Of a stretch of DNA of 64,000 bases, positions 6,807-18,402 are shown piece by piece. Location of the stretch: the NCBI RefSeq assembly GCF_040958695.1, contig NZ_CP162599.1:2266001-2330000 (forward strand), given 5' to 3'. Both the position numbers and the translations under genes were made by a program. The notes under the pieces are model-generated. The model saw only the letters and a list, made by a program, of their open reading frames with translations, was not told the DNA's origin and did no database searches. The stretch comes from Ornithinibacillus sp. 4-3 (lineage in GTDB: Bacteria > Bacillota > Bacilli > Bacillales > Amphibacillaceae). How positions within the stretch are numbered: position 1 is the first letter of the stretch; every line of letters starts with the position of its first letter.

Positions 6807-9773
6807 TTAAGCATTTTCCCGCAATACTTCTTTTATTATCTGCGCCATTTGTTTATTGTTTAATTGATCATGGAAGTAAACTTTATAACCATCTTCAGAT
6901 AAAACATCGAAAAATAATTTTGCACATTCAATTTTTGCATTTTCTGTGCCACGTATATTTGTTTTATCTTCAACATCTTTCGTTTCAACAACGATATTTA
7001 ATTCTTTTTCACCTGTTGCTCGTCTAACAACATACATAAAGTCAGGACTGTACATTCCACCTGTTATTGTTGGAATAGCGATACTGTTTCGCGGTATCTT
7101 TCCATACACAATGACTTCTTCTATATCAGTAGTGATGTTCTTTTGCTCTAGCGGTGAATCATAAGCAAAGGCATCATACAAGTACTTATTACTTGGTGTT
7201 CCAGGTGAAATTTTCGTTCCTATTCTACCTTGCGAAATGGTATCTCGTGGAGTCCCATCGGCATGAGAAAGAGCTGTTGATGTAACAGGTGTTTCACTTT
7301 TTGCATAATGGAAACGTCCTTGTAAATTTGTGTTCTTCCATTCATTAAATTTCTGAATAATAACACTGACAGAACTTTCATTAATATATTTCGAATCAAG
7401 TTCACCGTTCTTTTCTACATATTCACATAAGGCCTGATGAATTGTTTTAATGGGAATATTAGTACTTCGCATAATTCTAAGTAAAAATTCATTATAAGGA
7501 ATCGTTCTTGAAACGACATATTGCAAACCTGTTTTATCCGCAATTGTCATGGATGTACCATCACTTTGAATTACTTCACGTTGACTCGTCATCACAACGT
7601 CTGTAAACACACCTTGTTCTTCCAATATGGACAAAACAACATCCTTCATATCTTCATCTAAATCTCTATCATAAAAGAGTAAGTAGCGTTGATTTATTTT
7701 TTCCCATAATTCACGAATCTCGTTATAGGCACCTTTTCGAATTCTTACAGGTTGTGGCTTGTTTTTATTTCTATCTTTTACTTTTCCAGATGATAAGCCC
7801 ATTTCAAAGTCTGGGAATTCAGCGAAAAACTCGTCACGTTTTTCTATGTTAATATTCATTTTTCGATCGATATATTTTTTATCATATAAAATATCAAATA
7901 AATCATCAGAAGTAATCGCTAACTTTGAAGCTACTTTAGCTAGTTGTTCTTCTGTAATCATTGCAGCTTGTGGAATTTCTCCATTAATTTGTTCTACAAG
8001 CCTTTCTGCAAAGTCCGCTTCAGTAAAATCAACGATATAATTCAGTTGAAATTCTTCATTAGAAATACGGTTTCCATGTTCATCTACTGGAAGTCTGAGT
8101 CCACGTCCTACCTCTTGAAGCTTACTGTTTTCGCTACCACTTGAGCGTAATTTAGCGATTGTAAAGACGTTAGGATTGTCCCATCCTTCCTTTAAAGTCC
8201 ACTTTGAAAATAAGAAGCGTAACGTATTCGGTGTGTCATCTTTTTTCTTAAAAGATAATAATTGTTTTTTACCATGCAAGATGGTTTCCACTTCATTTGC
8301 AATATCTTCATCTGAATCACTGTTATCTTGTGAAAAATATCCCGCATGACAGGCACTTATATTAGCTAAACTAGCCTCTAAATAGGCTTTATACTCCGCT
8401 TCATATTCTGTTAATGTGGATAGTTCTTTTTCAATTCGTTCTTTTAGTAGTTGTTCGAATGTGTTTTTTAAATAAGGAACTTTCCCATCTTCACTATCTC
8501 GGTATGAAGCAATATCATCAATGAAAAACAATGCTAATGTTTTTATTTTAAAATTTCGTTCAGTAAAGTTTGTACGTTCCGTTTCAAAATGTCTTTCTAA
8601 TGCCAAGCGCATCATTTGTTCTTGGTATGAAGTCATATATATATCTACATCAAGTTCCTCACCTGTTTGTTTCTCTATTCCATTCGAGAATACGACAAAC
8701 GAGCCACCGATTGCTTCAATCGTAATCCCTTCAAAGGCCTGATGTATAATAGAAAGTGAATCTCCCTTTTTAAGAGTGAATGTCTTATTGGCTTCATCTT
8801 TCTTTTTATATTGAAAATTAACATAGTCATTTCTTTTTATCGTTGTAATTTTAACTTTTTCAGCTTGCTTAGATATAGGTTCAAAATGTTCTTTTGCAAC
8901 CCCTTTAATTAAATCTAAATTAAAGGCCTGACAAGCATTTAGATCATAGAGTAAATTTTGATAATCTTTTCTTGTTGTTCTGTTCTTTCCACGACCACTT
9001 GTCATATCGGGATAGGTAGCACCAAAACGAATAATGCTTTGTGGTTGTATTTCTTCTTCAATCACTTGATATGCCTTCTGATCACGTGAAAAACGATGTG
9101 GTTCATCAATAATGACAAATGGTTTTGTTGCTTTTAAGGCATCGAAGGGACGATAAAACCCTTCTGCACCATAATCATAATCATCACGACTAAGCAGACC
9201 ATTTTTGCGAACTGCTAGTAATTGCATATTCACAAGCAATACATGAATTTTCTTTGTGTTTTGTGAAGAACCACGTACAAAATCACTAACAACACTCGGA
9301 AAATAAGTTCTCCCTTTTTTACGACTTTTTGGAGATTCTAACACACCAACTTCTATCTCCGTTCCATAACCACATACATCAGAAAAGTGTCTTTTCACAT
9401 ATTCATCTTGAAGAAAATGAGCAGTACCCGCCTTAATTGCTAATGAAGGTACAGCAATAATAAATTTATTAATGCCATATCTTTTATGCAGTTCATACAT
9501 CATCTGTGTATGGACATAGGTTTTACCTGTTCCTGTTTCCATCTTGATGTCTAAACTTAAATGGTTAGTCGGTGGTGTAAACCCACGATATTCTGCTGGT
9601 AAATCTGATTGAATATTAGTGATATTATGCTTGATTATCTCATCAGTTAAGTCGATGGATGGATTTTCAAAATACTGTTTAGGAGGCTCGATTTGAACAC
9701 CATTAAAAACAGCACTTACAGCATCAACTGCTTTTTGTTGATGAGGTAAACTACGTTGTAATATTAGTTCCAA
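6807..9773 (-). CDS. res: Type III restriction enzyme, Res subunit
   Basis: A 988-residue ATP-dependent restriction subunit. The SF2 helicase core shows METGTGKTYV (Walker A, residues 79-88), IIDEPHRF (motif II, DEPH), FGATY (motif III) and EVGRGLRLP (motif VI). A C-terminal PD-(D/E)XK nuclease is indicated by SPDFMYVV and then VVETKD. With Mod it would form the Res-Mod complex that translocates along DNA and cuts near unmethylated asymmetric sites. It starts 14 nt downstream of mod. The length is typical and all motifs are intact, so it is probably active. Confidence 0.92.
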   Translation of the reverse strand: MELILQRSLPHQQKAVDAVSAVFNGVQIEPPKQYFENPSIDLTDEIIKHNITNIQSDLPAEYRGFTPPTNHLSLDIKMETGTGKTYVHTQMMYELHKRYGINKFIIAVPSLAIKAGTAHFLQDEYVKRHFSDVCGYGTEIEVGVLESPKSRKKGRTYFPSVVSDFVRGSSQNTKKIHVLLVNMQLLAVRKNGLLSRDDYDYGAEGFYRPFDALKATKPFVIIDEPHRFSRDQKAYQVIEEEIQPQSIIRFGATYPDMTSGRGKNRTTRKDYQNLLYDLNACQAFNLDLIKGVAKEHFEPISKQAEKVKITTIKRNDYVNFQYKKKDEANKTFTLKKGDSLSIIHQAFEGITIEAIGGSFVVFSNGIEKQTGEELDVDIYMTSYQEQMMRLALERHFETERTNFTERNFKIKTLALFFIDDIASYRDSEDGKVPYLKNTFEQLLKERIEKELSTLTEYEAEYKAYLEASLANISACHAGYFSQDNSDSDEDIANEVETILHGKKQLLSFKKKDDTPNTLRFLFSKWTLKEGWDNPNVFTIAKLRSSGSENSKLQEVGRGLRLPVDEHGNRISNEEFQLNYIVDFTEADFAERLVEQINGEIPQAAMITEEQLAKVASKLAITSDDLFDILYDKKYIDRKMNINIEKRDEFFAEFPDFEMGLSSGKVKDRNKNKPQPVRIRKGAYNEIRELWEKINQRYLLFYDRDLDEDMKDVVLSILEEQGVFTDVVMTSQREVIQSDGTSMTIADKTGLQYVVSRTIPYNEFLLRIMRSTNIPIKTIHQALCEYVEKNGELDSKYINESSVSVIIQKFNEWKNTNLQGRFHYAKSETPVTSTALSHADGTPRDTISQGRIGTKISPGTPSNKYLYDAFAYDSPLEQKNITTDIEEVIVYGKIPRNSIAIPTITGGMYSPDFMYVVRRATGEKELNIVVETKDVEDKTNIRGTENAKIECAKLFFDVLSEDGYKVYFHDQLNNKQMAQIIKEVLRENA

Positions 9774-9787
9774 TGATATCCCTCCAT

Positions 9788-11746
9788 TTAATAACGTACG
9801 TCAAAATTAATACGTAAATTTTTCTCCGTATCTTGTAGTCGCTTTAAATTCGTTTTTAGTGATTCAAGTTCTGTCCATGTAAAGCTATAACCGAATAATA
9901 CAATGTTTTCCGGGTTAAAGTTTCCATCCGTTTCATACTTCACAACAAGTTCTTCTATTGCCTCATTTGGCAGTTCTGGATGTACTAAATATAAATGCTT
10001 GTCTTTGAAATATGATTCATAGCCTGCAAAAAGAATTTTTTCCGCTTCAGTCGTGAGTCCATAACCATCATTGTTTAACCATGTGGTGACAACTGTTGGG
10101 ATCCCGAATTCATCAAGTATTGTATTGTTGATAATCATTTCATCTTTCTTTGGTGTGAATTCTATTAATTTATTTATAGTATCATTTGTAGGATTCTTTA
10201 GAATGAAATGTTTAAACCCTAAATCTTTCTTAATATCCTCATTATTATCTTTTATAATATTAGAGCATTTAATAATTCTATCACGACCAATTTGATCAAT
10301 TGTTTTATATCCTGACTCAAAAGCAAATGAATTTTTTTGAACCTCTTCATCCAATTGAATCATTATATATTTGAGATTGTGATTGTTAAGTGTATTCACA
10401 TTCATAACTGCATGAGCGGTCGTACTAGATCCAGCAAAAAAATCTACTATAATATCATTTTCATTAGTAGTAAATTCAAGAATCTGTTGTATCATTTCTA
10501 CTGGTTTTGGATTATCAAAAACATCTCCACCAAATAGCTCCCTGAGAAATCTTGTATCTGTTGAATTATCAAAATACCAAAAACTATCTACTACAGTTGG
10601 GCTATCGCTATTTATATAATCTTTAAATCCTGGTGGAGTGTTAGGGTCACCATAATAAATAAGATCCTCTTCTTGTAATCTCAGTAATTCTTCATAAGAT
10701 TTTCCCCATCCTCTATTTGGTATAACACACTCTTCTCCAGTGTGCGGGTTAATTATAGTGTAATCTTTTGGTCCACCATTTCTAGATAAGTCTGCATCCT
10801 TAAACACTCCTTTATCATCAACTTTATTCCATCTACTTAAGTGACTATATTTTGGTCGTTTATACATATCTTTTACTTCTTCAAGTATTTTGTCGTTAGA
10901 ATAACCTTGTTTTTTCAATCTAGAAAACAGAGCATGAATATCTCTTGTTCCTTTTTTTTGTACTCGCCATTTAACATTGTCTAATGAATCTTTACTTTTA
11001 ACATAACAACATACATATTCAGTTGACACTCCGATTAAATTTGTTTGATTTTTATTGGAGTTGTTTTTATGAATATTCAAAGATACAAAGTTCTCTTCAC
11101 CTAAAACCTCATCACACAACAACTTTAAATTTGCTTGTTCATTATCATCAATCGAAATAAAAATCACACCGTCATCAGATAATAAATCTCTAGCAAGTTG
11201 TAATCTTGGATACATAAACATCAACCAAGCAGAATGCGAAGCTGAGCCTCGCTTTGTTAAATCTAAAATTCTTTGCGCTTGCTCTTCTCCTATACTTAGT
11301 TTCTCGGTTAGTTCTTCAACTGTAAAATTAAAGTTGTCATTATACACAAAACCATCTGATCCTGTATTGTATGGTGGGTCTATGTATATGCATTTCACTT
11401 TACCAGCATAAGATTTTAATAAATGTTTTAACCCGTCTAAATTATCTCCAGTAATATAGATGTTTTCACTATCTTTATTTTCTTCTTTCTGATTATGTTC
11501 TTCATTAGGCACAATTACTGTTTCAGTTTCTAAAGTTACAAGTAGTCTCGCATAATTCTTTCCGAGAAACTTTAGTTCATAACCTTCATTTACAACATTA
11601 ATATCTTCACTTAAATACTCTTTGAATCTTTCAATATCAAACGATCCATCTTCTTTAAAACAAGCTGGAAAATGTTCTTTTAAAACCGTTATTTCTTTTT
11701 TATTTGCTGATGCATTTTCATTCTTTTCCCATGTGTTTTTAATCAT
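9788..11746 (-). CDS. mod: Type III DNA adenine methyltransferase, Mod subunit
   Basis: A 652-residue beta-class N6-adenine methyltransferase and specificity subunit. DPPYNTG (motif IV, D123-Y126) precedes VDFFAGSSTTAHAV (motif I, about residue 430), the order expected for beta-class enzymes. The variable target-recognition region lies between them (about 220-400). It methylates one strand of the recognition site and delivers specificity to Res. It overlaps the XRE gene by 4 nt and is followed by res after 14 nt. The recognition site cannot be read from the sequence. Confidence 0.92.
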   Translation of the reverse strand: MIKNTWEKNENASANKKEITVLKEHFPACFKEDGSFDIERFKEYLSEDINVVNEGYELKFLGKNYARLLVTLETETVIVPNEEHNQKEENKDSENIYITGDNLDGLKHLLKSYAGKVKCIYIDPPYNTGSDGFVYNDNFNFTVEELTEKLSIGEEQAQRILDLTKRGSASHSAWLMFMYPRLQLARDLLSDDGVIFISIDDNEQANLKLLCDEVLGEENFVSLNIHKNNSNKNQTNLIGVSTEYVCCYVKSKDSLDNVKWRVQKKGTRDIHALFSRLKKQGYSNDKILEEVKDMYKRPKYSHLSRWNKVDDKGVFKDADLSRNGGPKDYTIINPHTGEECVIPNRGWGKSYEELLRLQEEDLIYYGDPNTPPGFKDYINSDSPTVVDSFWYFDNSTDTRFLRELFGGDVFDNPKPVEMIQQILEFTTNENDIIVDFFAGSSTTAHAVMNVNTLNNHNLKYIMIQLDEEVQKNSFAFESGYKTIDQIGRDRIIKCSNIIKDNNEDIKKDLGFKHFILKNPTNDTINKLIEFTPKKDEMIINNTILDEFGIPTVVTTWLNNDGYGLTTEAEKILFAGYESYFKDKHLYLVHPELPNEAIEELVVKYETDGNFNPENIVLFGYSFTWTELESLKTNLKRLQDTEKNLRINFDVRY

Positions 11747-11970
11747 TCGTAAAACCGTCCTCTCTGTTTATCAGATGTAAATTCCAAAATATCATCCACT
11801 TTACAATCTAAAACATTACATATCTTTTCAACGCTTTCTAATGAAATATATTGCTCTCGCTTCATTCGAGTCATTATATTTCCTGAGAAACCAGCCATCT
11901 TTTGTAGTTCACTATTTGAAATATCTCTATCAACTAGTAAATGAAATAGTTTTTTATAGGAAACAGCCAT
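11743..11970 (-). CDS. XRE-family repressor-like regulator
   Basis: A 75-residue Cro/CI-type helix-turn-helix protein (SNSELQKMAGFSGNIMTRMK spans recognition and support helices), followed by the usual VEKICNVLDCKVDDIL. It overlaps mod by 4 nt (stop/start coupling) and is the first gene of the leftward operon. Small XRE proteins of this kind often serve as controllers of restriction systems and delay Res synthesis in a new host. The likely target is its own promoter, where an inverted repeat is visible. The gap to the diverging PrimPol gene is 350 nt. Confidence 0.8.
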   Translation of the reverse strand: MAVSYKKLFHLLVDRDISNSELQKMAGFSGNIMTRMKREQYISLESVEKICNVLDCKVDDILEFTSDKQRGRFYE

Positions 11971-11975
11971 TTAAT

Positions 11976-12045
11976 ATTCCTCCCTCAAAGTTAAATGACA
12001 ATTTCATTTTATCATTTAATCGTGATTTATTCACTTGTTTTATAA
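11976..12045 (-). promoter_or_regulatory. Promoter and operator candidate of the defence operon
   Basis: On the minus strand a TAAAAT -10-like hexamer sits inside AAATGATAAAATGAAATTGTCATTT, whose outer AAATGA/TCATTT arms and repeated TCATTT could bind the XRE dimer. GAGGGAGG (about 11980) is the ribosome-binding site. No strong -35 is visible. Confidence 0.4.
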
Positions 12046-12320
12046 AAAACAATTAATATTTTTGTTCGCTTATGAGAAAAGAAGTAATTTTTCATTTTTA
12101 ATGTTTTAAGAAACAAATTAAATCTTTTAAAAAAAGGGGTTCGAATCGGTCGAATTATTCGCTTATAGGTGAGGGACATATTTACAACTGTGAAATTTGT
12201 TGAAAGGTTCATAAGTGAAAAGACAGATTAGACAAATGCACTGATCGGTTATTTCTCTCATCGTTCTTTGACAACTGAATAGCTTTAAAAATTTACAGGC
12301 AAAGGAGGTGTATATTTTCT
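12046..12320. other. Non-coding left margin of the element
   Basis: No gene seen. It contains the near-repeats TTCGCTTATGAG (about 12065) and TTCGCTTATAGG (about 12159), an AT-rich block, and TTTGACAACTGAATAG (about 12268), a leader phrase I associate with Gram-positive mobile elements. A strong ribosome-binding site follows for the PrimPol gene. Confidence 0.35.
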
Positions 12321-14648
12321 GTGAGTAACATTGAAAATATTCCAGCGGAAATGAAAGAGCATGATATATTTTGTTGCTGGAAAGAAGAAATGAGAAATGG
12401 GAAGAAAACGAAAGTACCGTATAACGCAAGGACAGGTAGTCGTGCAAGTTCAAATGATTTAAGCACTTTTTCTTCGTATGAAGATGCGGTGAAAGTCATG
12501 AATGACTATACTGGCATAGGCTTTATCGTCAGCCATGACATTTGTGCCATTGATTTAGATGATTGTGTGGGTGAAGCTGGAGAATTAAACGAAATCGCAC
12601 AAAATGTTATTGTTTATTTTCCAAATTCTTATATCGAGAAAAGTCCATCTGGAAGCGGACTTCATATTTACTTTAAAGTTTCTAATGTTGATTATGATAC
12701 AGACGTTTATTATATCAACAATCGAAAACTTGACATTGAAGTCTATATCGCAGGTGTGACAAATCATTTTCTTACGCTAACAGGTGATGTATTCCAAGAT
12801 GGAAGCTTAGTGGATATGACAGATACATTACCACAGTTCTTAGAAGTCTTTATGAAGCGCCCGTCTACTGTAAGACAGAATGATTTAGATGAAGCGGTGT
12901 CGTATTTATCCGATGAATCAGTTATTGAAAAAGCAAGTAAGTCAGTAAATCGTAAGAAATTTAAAAAACTCTGGAGTGGTAATATTCTAAGTTATGAATC
13001 ACGAAGTGAAGCGGATTTAGCACTTGCTAGCATTTTAGGTTTTTGGTGTGGACGGGATATTGAACAGATGGACAGGCTGTTTCGCAAGAGCGGGTTAATG
13101 CGGGATAAATGGGATCGTAAACAGAGCGGTACAACATATGGTCAAATCACCTTAGAAACAGCAAGAAGAAATGTGTTCACGACCTATAAACCATATGGCA
13201 TTAGTTCAGCAAGGGATGATTTTTCAGATGATGATCTTGAACGACTAAAGAACATGCAACCATTCAAAAACAATCATTACGCTTGTACGGATATTGGCAA
13301 TAGTAATTTATTTGCTGATTATTATAAATCGGTTGCCCGCTATATTCCTGAGCGCAAGAAATGGTTCGTATACAACGGACAAGCTTGGGAGAGTGACACA
13401 GGAAATCTGAAAGTTATGCAATTTTGCAAACAACTTGCTAATCAACTCATGTATTATTCACTTTCGATTGAAGATGAAAACATTCGTAAAACATATATCG
13501 ATTTTGCGAAGAAATGGCAAGTTAGAAGAAATAGAGAAATCATTCTTCGTGACGCACAAGATGTTCATCCCATATCGATGACTGCTTTTGATACGAATCA
13601 ATATTTACTCAACTGTAAAAATGGCACGTTAAATTTACGGACGAACACTTTTCACCCGCATTGTTCGGAAGATTTTATTACTAAGGTTGCAGGTGTGCAT
13701 TATGATCCATTCGCAAGATGTGAACGGTGGGAACAATTCGTTCATGAAGTGATGAGCGGTGATGTAGAAAAAGCAACATTTTTTCAAAAGTGTCTCGGCT
13801 ATGCCTTAACAGGTGATACCCGTTATGAAACGATGTTTATCTTATTCGGTGCAACGACTCGTAACGGGAAAGGAACATCAATGGAGACTTTCCTTAAGAT
13901 ATGTGGTGATTACGGAAAAACAAGTCGCCCTGAAACGATTGGCATGAAAATCAACAGTAGCAGTTCTGCACCATCTGAAGATGTCGCAAGACTAGCTGGT
14001 TCACGCTTTGTAAATATAAGTGAGCCAGATAAGAAGTTAACCTTAAGTGCTGCCCTGCTTAAAACGCTAACTGGTAATGACACGATTAATGCAAGATTTT
14101 TGCATGAGAATAGTTTTGAATTTAAACCACAGTTCAAGCTATTCATTAACACGAATCACTTACCACATGTGACAGATTTAACTTTGCTAACAAGTGGACG
14201 TGTGAAAATTATTCCTTTTGAGCGCCACTTTGAAGCATGGGAACAAGATAAGCATTTAAAATCAACCTTCTCTAAAGCGGAAAACTTAAGTGGTATTTTG
14301 AACTGGGCGATTGAAGGTTATCAAAAATTACAAGAAACAGGCTTTGATGTACCAACTTCGGTACAAGATGCAACTTTAGCCTATCATCGTGAAAACGATA
14401 AAATAGGTTTGTTTATTGAAGAACAGCTAACAGAAGATATGAATGGTGAAGAACGAACTGCTGCACTTTATGAAGCCTATCAAAGTTGGTGTTATGCCAA
14501 TGGGTATTACGTTGAGAACGCTCGTAACTTTAATAGTGCCTTATCAAATGCTGGACAAGTAGTAAGAAAAAGGCCACGTGCAGGTGGTGAGAAAACCACA
14601 CTGTTTTTAGGCTATACCTTAAAAGAAGGACAAGAATTTTTAAGGTGA
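12321..14648 (+). CDS. PrimPol-SF3 helicase replication protein
   Basis: A 775-residue primase-helicase. The N-terminal archaeo-eukaryotic PrimPol-like domain has IDLDD (about 77-81) and GSGLHIYF (H115), matching the metal and nucleotide motifs. The C-terminal D5/SF3 helicase has GATTRNGKGT (Walker A, K517) and FKLFINTNHLPH. Phage P4-type elements use such fusions to prime and unwind their own DNA. It starts with GTG, 10 nt after AAAGGAGGTG. It heads the element's gene set and would initiate element replication after excision. Confidence 0.85.
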   Translation: MSNIENIPAEMKEHDIFCCWKEEMRNGKKTKVPYNARTGSRASSNDLSTFSSYEDAVKVMNDYTGIGFIVSHDICAIDLDDCVGEAGELNEIAQNVIVYFPNSYIEKSPSGSGLHIYFKVSNVDYDTDVYYINNRKLDIEVYIAGVTNHFLTLTGDVFQDGSLVDMTDTLPQFLEVFMKRPSTVRQNDLDEAVSYLSDESVIEKASKSVNRKKFKKLWSGNILSYESRSEADLALASILGFWCGRDIEQMDRLFRKSGLMRDKWDRKQSGTTYGQITLETARRNVFTTYKPYGISSARDDFSDDDLERLKNMQPFKNNHYACTDIGNSNLFADYYKSVARYIPERKKWFVYNGQAWESDTGNLKVMQFCKQLANQLMYYSLSIEDENIRKTYIDFAKKWQVRRNREIILRDAQDVHPISMTAFDTNQYLLNCKNGTLNLRTNTFHPHCSEDFITKVAGVHYDPFARCERWEQFVHEVMSGDVEKATFFQKCLGYALTGDTRYETMFILFGATTRNGKGTSMETFLKICGDYGKTSRPETIGMKINSSSSAPSEDVARLAGSRFVNISEPDKKLTLSAALLKTLTGNDTINARFLHENSFEFKPQFKLFINTNHLPHVTDLTLLTSGRVKIIPFERHFEAWEQDKHLKSTFSKAENLSGILNWAIEGYQKLQETGFDVPTSVQDATLAYHRENDKIGLFIEEQLTEDMNGEERTAALYEAYQSWCYANGYYVENARNFNSALSNAGQVVRKRPRAGGEKTTLFLGYTLKEGQEFLR

Positions 14649-14784
14649 GGTTAATGGGCAGGTTGTGGCAAGTGTTATCGTTAGTTTCCTATATAGAAGT
14701 TCCTATAGAGAATTAGCTTAAAAGCCTGCCACATATCGCCCCAATATTATAAAACCTGTGTTTATATGAGAAAGGAGCTTTGTC
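14649..14784 (+). repeat. Inverted and direct repeats after the PrimPol gene
   Basis: GGCAGG (about 14655) can pair with CCTGCC (about 14727). Between them TTTCCTATA occurs twice in 25 nt (about 14686-14710). This could be a transcript end or a replication signal for the PrimPol protein. Confidence 0.3.
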
Positions 14785-15066
14785 ATGCTTGGAACATACG
14801 CACTTTACAAGAACGAACATGACTTCTATACAGCCCGTCCTTTCAGCGGGAACAGTTTACGAGTCTTAGAAGAAACAAATTGTGATTACTATATGACGAT
14901 TGATACGAATGGCATCGCAGTGCATACACGAAAAGACAATCAGACATTAAAGGAATTGCTCATACACTGTCCGAAGTGCCGAGCATTTCTTATTAGAAAG
15001 CACTCTGCCTTTAACAACGCTAGAACACAAGTGTTTCAATGTATCATTTGTCACTTAAAACCGTAA
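14785..15066 (+). CDS. Small CxxC protein of the element
   Basis: A 93-residue protein of unknown function. The C-terminal half has CPKCRAF and then CIICHLKP, a probable zinc ribbon. GAAAGGAGC precedes ATG by 9 nt. It lies 136 nt after the PrimPol gene and is probably co-transcribed. A role in transcription or replication control of the element is possible but not shown. Confidence 0.6.
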   Translation: MLGTYALYKNEHDFYTARPFSGNSLRVLEETNCDYYMTIDTNGIAVHTRKDNQTLKELLIHCPKCRAFLIRKHSAFNNARTQVFQCIICHLKP

Positions 15067-15294
15067 AGGGTAACCACCTTTTGTGGACACCCTTTCAAGA
15101 AATATTTTGTGTTACCCCTAGGGGGATAAGAATCTCTAGCATCTTTCACTTGGACAACGGGCGAGGAGCGTCACGCAAAAAGTCGCGATTTCAAACAAGG
15201 TATATAGGCTGTCGGTCAATACGACAGCCTTCCATAAAGGGATATTCATTTGCGTATATCCCTATTAATTAAAATCATTAGGAGGAAAACAATT
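15067..15294 (+). ncRNA. Structured non-coding leader upstream of the capsid gene
   Basis: 228 nt without a convincing ORF but with several strong stems: GGCTGTCG/CGACAGCC (about 15207-15229), AGGGATAT/ATATCCCT (about 15238-15263), CCCCTAGGGG (about 15116) and GGGTAACCACC pairing potential near 15066-15090. It may be a regulatory leader, a packaging-type signal or a small RNA. Confidence 0.35.
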
Positions 15295-16191
15295 ATGTTT
15301 ACATTAGAAAATGAAATATACACAAACTTTTGGAATGCTATGAAAGGAAAAGAATACGACCGAAGTGTATTGGAATCTATCTCTGACGTTGGTAGTTCAA
15401 GTTTACCAGCACAATCGCTTCTACAAATGAATGAAACAATTAAAGAGGAAAACATCTTTCGTAAATTAGGAACGGTTATTCAAATAGAAAGTGCAGACGG
15501 TGTGATTCATGCAGTCACTTCAACAGGTGAAGCAGAAATAGTCGCAGAGGGTGAAAGCATTTCAGAAAGCAATGACACGATTCAACCCTTTAAAATCAAT
15601 ACTTTTAAAATCGCTAGTATGTCGAGATTGAAAAAGTCCTTTATTTTAGATACACAATTTGATTTAGAAAAGTATTTATGTACGGATTTTGCCAAACGAT
15701 TCGGACGTGCAGAAGAAAATAAATTCTTAAATGGGAATGGGCAGACAGAACCGCAAGGTCTCTTGCAGAAGAATGCTACTGTAACAACTAGTGAAACTGG
15801 AGCAATTAGTTATGATGATCTAGTCGATTTATATTTTAGTGTAGATGTACACTATCGTAAAAACTCTGTGTTTATGATGAGTGATGAAACAGCTATGCAC
15901 TTGCGCAAGTTAAAAGATGAAAATGGATTTCCTATTTTCAATGGTACAAATAACACAATCTTCGGTAAACCTGTTCACATTTCAGCATATATGCCAGCGA
16001 TAAAGTCAGGAAAGAAAGCTATTTTGTTTGGTAATTTAGACTACTTTTGGGTCATTGAGCGTCAGCCAATTGCTATAAAAATGCTAACAGAATTATATAG
16101 TCGAACAAATGAAATTGGCTATCTGGCACATGAACGAGTAGACGGACAGCTAATTCATCCAGATGCTATTCAAATCTTACAAATAAAATAA
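15295..16191 (+). CDS. HK97-fold phage major capsid protein
   Basis: A 298-residue major capsid protein of the HK97 family. Recognisable regions are the N-terminal segment (SLPAQSLLQMNETIKEENIFRK), the E-loop/P-domain part (EIVAEGESISESNDTIQPFK), FLNGNGQTEPQGLL, and a C-terminal A-domain ending HPDAIQILQ. It lacks the long delta (scaffold) region. No portal, protease or terminase gene is nearby. Start at 15295 is chosen for AGGAGG 8 nt upstream; the reading frame is open further upstream without a ribosome-binding site. An orphan capsid gene beside a PrimPol and a recombinase suggests a satellite that forms or remodels capsids, or a co-opted shell protein. Confidence 0.85.
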   Translation: MFTLENEIYTNFWNAMKGKEYDRSVLESISDVGSSSLPAQSLLQMNETIKEENIFRKLGTVIQIESADGVIHAVTSTGEAEIVAEGESISESNDTIQPFKINTFKIASMSRLKKSFILDTQFDLEKYLCTDFAKRFGRAEENKFLNGNGQTEPQGLLQKNATVTTSETGAISYDDLVDLYFSVDVHYRKNSVFMMSDETAMHLRKLKDENGFPIFNGTNNTIFGKPVHISAYMPAIKSGKKAILFGNLDYFWVIERQPIAIKMLTELYSRTNEIGYLAHERVDGQLIHPDAIQILQIK

Positions 16192-16195
16192 GTTA

Positions 16196-16262
16196 TCTTG
16201 CTGACTCCACTTTTGGGGTCAGTGAGTTATTAATATTCGCTAAGTCCATTAATGGGCTCAGA
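16196..16262 (+). terminator. Hairpins after the capsid gene
   Basis: CTGACTCC/GGGGTCAG (about 16200-16221) followed by a T-containing tail, then AGTCCATT/AATGGGCT (about 16246-16261) just before the next ribosome-binding site. The first may partly terminate capsid transcription. Confidence 0.4.
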
Positions 16263-16275
16263 AAGGAGCAATTTT

Positions 16276-16467
16276 ATGTCAGAGCATACTTCGATGAGAT
16301 TCATAGAAAGGCAGATTGATAAAATCACCTATTTAATAGAAGTAAAAGAAAGCAAAACAGCACAAGAAACGGTTTATCAAAAGCTAAAAAGACGAATAGA
16401 AAATGAAGCAAAACAAGCGTCACATCAAGCTATATATTGTGTTAATCATAGCGAGAATAAGTCGACT

Positions 16468-16479
<12 letters not shown>
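16276..16479 (+). CDS. Small coiled-coil protein of the element
   Basis: A 67-residue hydrophilic protein, mostly helical (residues 8-50, rich in K, E and Q), with a serine-rich tail. Start at 16276 is chosen over an in-frame ATG at 16252, because GAAAGGAGC lies between them. It sits 56 nt upstream of the recombinase gene. It could be a recombination directionality factor or regulator, since such small proteins often neighbour serine integrases, but the sequence shows no diagnostic motif. Confidence 0.55.
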
Positions 16480-18350
<1,871 letters not shown>

Positions 18351-18402
18351 GAAGGCAAGACAAAAGGCATAGCCGTGAATCTAACGACTATGCCAATTTT
18401 TA

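Noticed and set aside
14686..14712. GAAGTTCCTAT phrases resembling half of the yeast FRT site
   Set aside because: Short chance match; the element encodes a serine recombinase, not a tyrosine recombinase of the Flp type.
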